Assembly (NCBI GenBank): GCA_021818995.1
Contig: JAKASP010000001.1
Coordinates: 62,001 to 126,000, forward strand
DNA: 64,000 nucleotides
Direction: 5' to 3'
Source: Microcaldota archaeon
GTDB lineage: Archaea > Micrarchaeota > Micrarchaeia > Micrarchaeales > CABMGC01
The notes beneath the pieces were generated by a model. It was not told the origin of the DNA. It searched no databases and was given only the letters and a program-made list of their open reading frames with translations. Shown one piece after another: positions 59,256 through 64,000 of the stretch (position 1 is the stretch's first letter; each line of letters starts with the position of its first letter). The position numbers were made by a program, and so were the translations under genes.

Positions 59256-60122
59256 ATGCTTCCGGACTGGCTTGCCATCAAGCCCGCCAACACAGAGAAG
59301 TACGGCGAGATAAAGGATACTATAAACAACCTCGGCCTGCACACGGTCTGCGTCGAGGCGCACTGTCCCAACATAACCGAGTGCTGGAGCGCGGGCACAG
59401 CCACGTTCATGATACTCGGCGGCACCTGCACCAGGGGCTGCAGATTCTGCGCTGTAAAGAAGAGCGCAATCGGCGAGGGCATAGACATGCTGGAACCCAC
59501 TAAGCTTGCCGCGGTAATCAAGAAGTGGGGCCTTGACTACGTGGTCCTCACCTCCGTATGCAGGGACGACCTGCCAGATCAGGGCTCCGGCCACTTCGCG
59601 GCCTGCGTCAGGGAGATCAAGAAAGTACGCGCAAACACACTTGTAGAGGTACTGATACCTGACTTCAGGGGCGACGTCTCGTGCCTGCAGCGGATCGTAG
59701 ACGCGAAGCCTGACGTGATAGGGCACAACATAGAGACTGTAGAGCAGCTTTCGCCACAAATCAGGGACAGGAGGGCTAATTATTGGCAGTCGCTGAAGGT
59801 TTTGCAGACCTCCAAGCAGCTTGACAGGCGCATCTACACAAAGTCGGCCATGATGCTTGGCGTGGGCGAGACAGAGGAGGAGATAATCAAGGCGCTGCAG
59901 GACCTGCGCGCCAACGGCGTGGACTTCGTTGCCATAGGCCAGTACCTCAGGCCCTCGCAGCACCACTACGAGGTGAAAGAATACGTGACCCCTGAGAAGT
60001 TCGAGCGCCTCAGGAAGAAGGCCCTTGAGCTTGGCTTCCTCTACGTGGCCGCAGGGCCGTTCGTCAGGAGCTCGTACAAGGCAGGGGAGTACTTCATTAA
60101 GACTCTTATGAAGAACAGATGA
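59256..60122 (+). CDS. lipA: Lipoyl synthase
   Basis: 288 residues from the ATG that gives the usual LPDWLAIK start. A frame extension to 59163 adds poor sequence. Auxiliary cluster Cys are in TVCVEAHCPNITECW, and the radical-SAM CxxxCxxC is CTRGCRFCAV. The end RSSYKAGEYF supplies the Ser ligand (SS). It inserts sulfur at C6 and C8 of octanoyl groups on lipoyl domains. The gap 59058-59255 after the DUF262 gene shows no gene. Confidence 0.95.
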   Translation: MLPDWLAIKPANTEKYGEIKDTINNLGLHTVCVEAHCPNITECWSAGTATFMILGGTCTRGCRFCAVKKSAIGEGIDMLEPTKLAAVIKKWGLDYVVLTSVCRDDLPDQGSGHFAACVREIKKVRANTLVEVLIPDFRGDVSCLQRIVDAKPDVIGHNIETVEQLSPQIRDRRANYWQSLKVLQTSKQLDRRIYTKSAMMLGVGETEEEIIKALQDLRANGVDFVAIGQYLRPSQHHYEVKEYVTPEKFERLRKKALELGFLYVAAGPFVRSSYKAGEYFIKTLMKNR

Positions 60123-60188
60123 GCACGCAGCTTGGATAGGGAATCATTAATACAAGAACTATTTCTTGAACTAGTTTTGTCGATAAAC

Positions 60189-60908
60189 TTATTGAAGAAC
60201 TACATGATCTGTATGTGTGTAAGGTCTGTATTCTAAATCTGAATAAGTGATCACAACATCTATTCCAGTGGCTATTTCAACTCTATCAATATCATCTAGA
60301 TAAAATTGTGGAGTTTTAAAACCAGATTCTATACTACCCAGATGTTGTTCGAGATTTTGTTCAATCGGAGAATTTTGAACCTGTTGGTTAGTTTGAAACT
60401 GCATGTTTTTCCTGTACCATTTTATCTGAATTAAAACATTCAAAGCTTTGCCTCCTGAATTTTCAACAAACCACTCGTACCTATCGATTAAACCAAGGAA
60501 CTTTGTTTCTATTTTACGAAAGTTGAGTTTCGGTTTGAGACGCTCTATTGTTTGGAAGCGTTCCGCCCGGTCTTGAACGTTTTGTTTTGCTAATGTATCT
60601 GAAATCTCTTGAAGTTTTGATGTGGTAGCATCAAGTTTCTCTGCTACATTTCCAATGTTCTGATTAAATGATTTTATCTCGTCTTGGCTTGACTGATATA
60701 TTCGTTCGTTACTTGTGGCCATGATTAAAGCCAGAACATATATTGTTAGAAGTAGTGTCGTTATTTGCAGATAAAATTGTTCAAAGGCAGAGTTGCTGTA
60801 TAAAAAGACAAACAAATTTGTTATTAAATAGAGAGATAGAAAACCTGCAAGAGCGAACCAACCGTTCTTGATGGTTAAATTTTTGTACAGTCTGTCAAAA
60901 TAGCTCAT
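60189..60908 (-). CDS. Two-TM protein with coiled coil, unknown
   Basis: 239 residues. ATG at 60908 gives MSYFDRLYKNLTIK, then two membrane helices (about 17-37 and 45-65). A coiled-coil stretch (about 75-125) and a C-terminal soluble domain (NFRKIETKFLGLIDRYEWFV to the end) follow. AT-rich like the defence island, so it is probably an acquired gene. No family recognised. A membrane-linked role in defence is possible only by context. Confidence 0.75.
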   Translation of the reverse strand: MSYFDRLYKNLTIKNGWFALAGFLSLYLITNLFVFLYSNSAFEQFYLQITTLLLTIYVLALIMATSNERIYQSSQDEIKSFNQNIGNVAEKLDATTSKLQEISDTLAKQNVQDRAERFQTIERLKPKLNFRKIETKFLGLIDRYEWFVENSGGKALNVLIQIKWYRKNMQFQTNQQVQNSPIEQNLEQHLGSIESGFKTPQFYLDDIDRVEIATGIDVVITYSDLEYRPYTHTDHVVLQ

Positions 60909-61023
60909 TAAAACACATTCCCTTCTGCCAAATTGAGTAATCATTCTTAGTTTGACAAGCCTTATTAACAAATAAGTATTATTGTTTCTAGCTCTAGCAA
61001 TCTATTTTGGCGAATGCGGTGAT

Positions 61024-61908
61024 ATGAAAGTCAGCATTGCAGGAATGCGTGATTTACGCCTAGCAGCCACGCCTAGGGGTCTGTACTCAGACAAGAGACG
61101 AAATGGCCGTATACTCGTGATCGGCGGCAGTTCTCGGTTCCACGGAGCTCCTGTCCTTGTCTCCAACGCCGCTTATCTTACCCTTGCCGCGATGCGCACC
61201 GGAACTGGCTACGCGATAACCTGCGTGCCCAAGAGCATCGTCTCACCTGTGCGTAAACTTTCACCTAACCTGATAGTCAGGCCGCTGAGCGGCGAGAATC
61301 TGAACAGCAGGGACCTGCAGGAGCTGAAGGGCGAGGCGCAGCGTGCAGACTGCATAGTCATTGGCCCGGGGCTGGGCAGGTCCAGGGCCACGATCAGGAC
61401 CATAGCCAGGCTGATCTCTTACTGTCTGAAGCTCGAGAAGAGACTGCTGATAGACGCCGATGCCATACTCGCTGTTGGCTCAGTGCACAGGAAGCTGGGC
61501 AAGAACGTGCTGATAACTCCCAACGACTCCGAGTTCCACAGGCTGAGCAAGGCAGAGCTCGTGGACAGGGAGGCGCGCATAGAGGCTGCGAAGAAGCTTG
61601 CGATCAGACTGAACGCCAACGTCCTGCTCAAGGGCCACGTTACGATAATCAGCGACGGCAAACGCGTCAAACTCGTCGAGTCAAGGACAGCTACGCTTGC
61701 CACGATGGGCACAGGTGACGTGCTCTCTGGCATAATAGGCGGCTACATGACCCGCAACGGCAACGCGTTCGTGTCAGCGGTTGCCGGAGCCTACCTGCAG
61801 GCCAGGATAGGAGACCTGCTCTACAAGGAGAAGGGCTACCATGCGATTGCGACCGATGTACTTGACTATATTCCTAAGATTCTGAAGAAATTCGACAGGA
61901 CTGCCTGA
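61024..61908 (+). CDS. nnrD: ADP/ATP-dependent NAD(P)HX dehydratase
   Basis: 294 residues. Carbohydrate-kinase-fold C-terminal half of YjeF: RILVIGGSSRFHGAPVL, IVIGPGLGRSRAT, LLIDADAIL, ITPNDSEFHRL (usually TPHxGE) and the anion hole TMGTGDVLSGIIGG. It repairs hydrated NAD(P)H. The usual epimerase half (YjeF-N) is absent, so it acts alone or with an unlinked partner. ATG at 61024 follows GGTGAT. Confidence 0.93.
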   Translation: MKVSIAGMRDLRLAATPRGLYSDKRRNGRILVIGGSSRFHGAPVLVSNAAYLTLAAMRTGTGYAITCVPKSIVSPVRKLSPNLIVRPLSGENLNSRDLQELKGEAQRADCIVIGPGLGRSRATIRTIARLISYCLKLEKRLLIDADAILAVGSVHRKLGKNVLITPNDSEFHRLSKAELVDREARIEAAKKLAIRLNANVLLKGHVTIISDGKRVKLVESRTATLATMGTGDVLSGIIGGYMTRNGNAFVSAVAGAYLQARIGDLLYKEKGYHAIATDVLDYIPKILKKFDRTA

Positions 61909-61954
61909 ACGAGCCTGTTTAAGCGTTGCCATGCCAATGTGAGCGGCGATAAAT

Positions 61955-62176
61955 ATGGAAAAGGGATACGCATTCCTCTGGAACTGGCTGGACACAAGAA
62001 GCGCATACTTCTGGGGAGTTGGAGTTGGGCTGATAATTGCCTGGGTAACAAGCGGCATAGCCTATTTGAAGAGCTATCAGTCTCCGGTGCTACTAGACTT
62101 GGTTATACTTGAGTTTGTTGTAAGCGTGATAATGATGGCGGTGGCATTTCTCATAAATACCAAAAGAAGAAAGTAG
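61955..62176 (+). CDS. Small two-TM membrane protein
   Basis: 73 residues. MEKGYAFLWNWLDTRSAYF, one helix (WGVGVGLIIAWVTSGIAYL), a short loop (KSYQSPVLLD) and a second helix, ending NTKRRK. Orientation by the positive-inside rule puts the C-terminus in the cytoplasm. No family recognised. It is convergent with lplA, 5 bases apart. Confidence 0.7.
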   Translation: MEKGYAFLWNWLDTRSAYFWGVGVGLIIAWVTSGIAYLKSYQSPVLLDLVILEFVVSVIMMAVAFLINTKRRK

Positions 62177-62181
62177 AAAGA

Positions 62182-62928
62182 CTACCTGCTGAAGTTCCAC
62201 GCATCTGTGGCGTAAACTGTTCTCGCAAGTTCGCTCGCCCTGCTCTCCTCCTCTCCGCTCAGGCTGCCTTGCTTGTACTCCTTGCCCTTGGTGAATCCCT
62301 TCAGCAGCGCCTCATACGTCTCCTCTATAGATGCGCTCGAATACTTCGATACCGATGTCACCCTCTCCTCAACGCTCTTTATCATCTTGTCAGAGATCTT
62401 CTCTGCGCTCACGTTCAGCAACGAGAACATGCGCTTGACATCGGTGCTGTAGAGCACCGTTCCGTGCTGCAGGAGCACGCCCTGCTTCCTTGTCTGCGCA
62501 TTTCCTGATATCTTCCTGCCCTGCACGAGTATGTCGTTTATCGGGACGAAGGTTGCCTCAATGCCAAGAGTCTTCAAGCCTGCGATTATCCAGTCGCAGA
62601 TGAAAGCATAGCTTTCTCTTATTCCGTGGGGAAAAAGTGACTCAGGAGCTATGACGCTGTATGTTATCTCGCCGTCAAGGTCGTGATATACGGCGCCGCC
62701 ACCAGTTATGCGCCTTATGTAATTGACGCCGAGCTCTCTGCACTTTGCCGTGTTCACTTCCTTCTCCATGCTCTGGAAGGTGCCTATGGAGACTGCGCTG
62801 GGCTTCCACCTGTAGAACCTTATCGTTGGCTCAGCCTTTCCGTCCCTCACGTGCTCCAGTATGGCCTCATCTGTGCCCATGTTCGTGTACGCGTCGTGTA
62901 TCTCCAATGGGATTACTCGCCACTTCAT
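62182..62928 (-). CDS. lplA: Lipoate-protein ligase A, catalytic subunit
   Basis: 248 residues. The lipoyl-AMP pocket motif is IRRITGGGAVYHDLDGEITY, then NDILVQGRKISGNAQTRKQG with catalytic Lys. It lacks the C-terminal accessory domain of E. coli LplA, which is encoded apart at 63290-63574, as in Thermoplasma. It attaches free lipoate to E2 or GcvH proteins. It overlaps the DUF1801 gene by four bases. Confidence 0.95.
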   Translation of the reverse strand: MKWRVIPLEIHDAYTNMGTDEAILEHVRDGKAEPTIRFYRWKPSAVSIGTFQSMEKEVNTAKCRELGVNYIRRITGGGAVYHDLDGEITYSVIAPESLFPHGIRESYAFICDWIIAGLKTLGIEATFVPINDILVQGRKISGNAQTRKQGVLLQHGTVLYSTDVKRMFSLLNVSAEKISDKMIKSVEERVTSVSKYSSASIEETYEALLKGFTKGKEYKQGSLSGEEESRASELARTVYATDAWNFSR

Positions 62929-63293
62929 CTGTATCCGTCCTCAGTGTTCTTTTTCATTCTTGCCTTGACGAGCCTCTTTATGAGCCGGACAGGAATCTTT
63001 TTGTCCAAAGGAAGGTGTATTGCTGATTTTGTAGTAGTGTAACCTGCAAGTTCCTTCCTGTGCTCCGCAATGATTGGCGGTCGCAGGTAGAGGCCGATGT
63101 GCGTCTTCATGAGGCCGAACCATGCCACATTGCCCCTGTCGTAGCCTGGCATCCCGTAGCCTATGCTTTCCGCGGCATCAGGCGCCACCTCCCTTATCGC
63201 GGCCCTCACCTCCCTGAGCTTACCCTGAGCGCTCTTGGGCGCTCTTGCGATGTATGCGTCTACGCTCTTTGGTCCGTTCTTCATGCTCTTCAT
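62925..63293 (-). CDS. DUF1801 protein, second copy
   Basis: 122 residues. SVDAYIARAPKSAQGKLREV, IGYGMPGYDRGNVAWFGLMK, HIGLYLRPP and IHLPLDKKIPVRLIKRLV show the YdhG-type DUF1801 fold. It sits between lplB and lplA with four-base overlaps on both sides, so all three are co-translated. A link between this family and lipoate use has not been described to my knowledge. Confidence 0.9.
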   Translation of the reverse strand: MKSMKNGPKSVDAYIARAPKSAQGKLREVRAAIREVAPDAAESIGYGMPGYDRGNVAWFGLMKTHIGLYLRPPIIAEHRKELAGYTTTKSAIHLPLDKKIPVRLIKRLVKARMKKNTEDGYR

Positions 63294-63574
63294 TTCTTCA
63301 CCGCCATCCTTATCGTCTCCGCGATCGCGTCAGGAGTTACGCCTATCAGCTCCGCGTTGTTCATCGCGAGTACCTTCGCTATCTTGCCGGATATCTCGTC
63401 CTTCTTCGCCCTTGGGCTCGTTCCTACTAATGCCTTCTCTATCCTTGGCAGCGTCTCCTCCGGATGTAGGAAGAAATCGCCAAGGATTTGCACGCTTCTT
63501 ATCTTTGGCCCGTAGACCAATCTAACGCTGACCATCTTTCCCCCTGGAACCTTCTGCTCTGCGAAGCCCTCCAC
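63290..63574 (-). CDS. lplB: Lipoate-protein ligase accessory subunit LplB (C-terminal domain)
   Basis: 94 residues. KVPGGKMVSVRLVYGPKIRS, then VQILGDFFLHPEETLPRIEK and a closing helical part match the C-terminal domain of LplA (Lip_prot_lig_C), which in some archaea is a separate protein needed for lipoate adenylation. It is the first gene of the three-gene operon. ATG at 63574 follows a short AT-rich promoter region shared with the Rieske gene. Confidence 0.85.
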   Translation of the reverse strand: MEGFAEQKVPGGKMVSVRLVYGPKIRSVQILGDFFLHPEETLPRIEKALVGTSPRAKKDEISGKIAKVLAMNNAELIGVTPDAIAETIRMAVKK

Positions 63575-63624
63575 GTATGAACTATCCGCAAAAGGTATTT
63601 AAGAATTAGGCGAGCATTCCGTGC

Positions 63625-63942
63625 ATGGCATTGCAGAAACTTGGGATAAACAGGAAGGACCTGAAGGAGGACTCGCCCACTGGGGCTGAGGCCGGCGGGA
63701 AGAAGCTTGCCGTTGTGCTGCACAAGGGCAAGGTCTTCGCCATATACGCTGTCTGCACGCACGAAGGCGGCCCGCTTGAGGAGGGTTCCATGGATGGCGA
63801 CGAGATAATCTGCCCTTGGCACTCCGGCGCATACAACATAATGACCGGCAAAGCGGACGAGAATACGAACTGGGTCCACGACACGCCTGTGTACAAAATA
63901 GTTGAGGACAAGGCGAGCGGAGACCTCTCTGTTGAGCTTTAG
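63625..63942 (+). CDS. Rieske-type ferredoxin
   Basis: 105 residues. The [2Fe-2S] ligands are in VCTHEGGPLEEGS and IICPWHSGAYN (CxH...CxxH), typical of the soluble NirD/Rieske ferredoxin type. No membrane helix. The redox partner is not in view. TATA-like TTTAAGAAT lies about 25 bases before the ATG. Divergent from lplB. Confidence 0.93.
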   Translation: MALQKLGINRKDLKEDSPTGAEAGGKKLAVVLHKGKVFAIYAVCTHEGGPLEEGSMDGDEIICPWHSGAYNIMTGKADENTNWVHDTPVYKIVEDKASGDLSVEL

Positions 63943-63944
63943 TC

Positions 63945-64000
63945 CTACTTTCCGTAGAAGTAGTGTATCGACCTGCCGAGCGCAGCCTCCGCTGCCTCCT
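63945..64000 (-). CDS. C-terminal end of a gene leaving the window
   Basis: A minus-strand frame stops at TAG just after the Rieske gene. The visible end reads EAAEAALGRSIHYFYGK. Codons such as AGG, GCG and ATA match host genes. Too short to identify. Confidence 0.45.
   Translation of the reverse strand, partial: EAAEAALGRSIHYFYGK

Noticed and set aside
1..64000. CRISPR array
   Set aside because: No regularly spaced repeats and no cas-like genes were seen on either strand.

Overview
The window is archaeal chromosome. It carries archaeal information-processing genes: topoisomerase VI subunit B, RNA polymerase subunits Rpo4 and Rpo7, Spt4, ribosomal protein eL21, pelota, KsgA, an archaeal-type ProRS and GluRS, NreA and a TBP repeat. 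Promoters look like archaeal TATA boxes about 25 nt from leaderless starts. Genes are short and tightly packed, Ile is mostly ATA and Arg mostly AGG, and the base composition is moderately GC-rich by eye (not computed). With the odd features below, this suggests a DPANN-type archaeon, perhaps a relative of Micrarchaeota. The lineage is an inference; no rRNA gene is present.

Layout. 1-2.7 kb: end of a secreted glycosidase-like gene, a KH protein and top6B. 2.7-21.3 kb, minus strand: a long cluster that I read as a type IV secretion-like (VirB) machine. It has a VirB4/HerA-type ATPase, two paralogous 2-TM proteins that look like VirB3/PrgI fused to the VirB4 N-terminal domain, six consecutive VirB6-like polytopic proteins, a VirB2/TrbC-like pilin, a GT-C glycosyltransferase, a large surface protein, several small accessory proteins and a MoxR AAA ATPase. 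I see no relaxase, VirD4 or VirB11. 21.4-31 kb: core genes (rpoF, DUF655, eL21, a single-repeat TBP, pelota, ksgA) mixed with secreted proteins and MsrA. 31.1-33.4 kb: a 2.3-kb AT-richer integrative element in an intron-containing tRNA-Trp gene, with 15-bp direct repeats, a tyrosine recombinase, small membrane proteins and a striking hairpin array. 33.6-53.2 kb: host genes for tRNA charging and editing, transcription, Fe-S scaffold, isoprenoid-PP phosphatase, GTPase and ParA-like functions, tRNA-Gln, tRNA-Pro and many small membrane or secreted proteins. 53.2-59.1 kb: an AT-rich defence island with two C5-cytosine methyltransferases, a DUF3883 nuclease candidate, Vsr, a HEPN protein and a DUF262 protein. 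59.2-64 kb: lipoate genes (lipA, lplA and a separate lplB), NAD(P)HX dehydratase and a Rieske protein.

Best candidates for new biology: the secretion or DNA-transfer-like cluster with six VirB6 paralogues; the half-size TBP; four genes, including Rpo7, that appear to start at CTG; and the tRNA-Trp element, whose att core lies inside an ORF that excision would restore.
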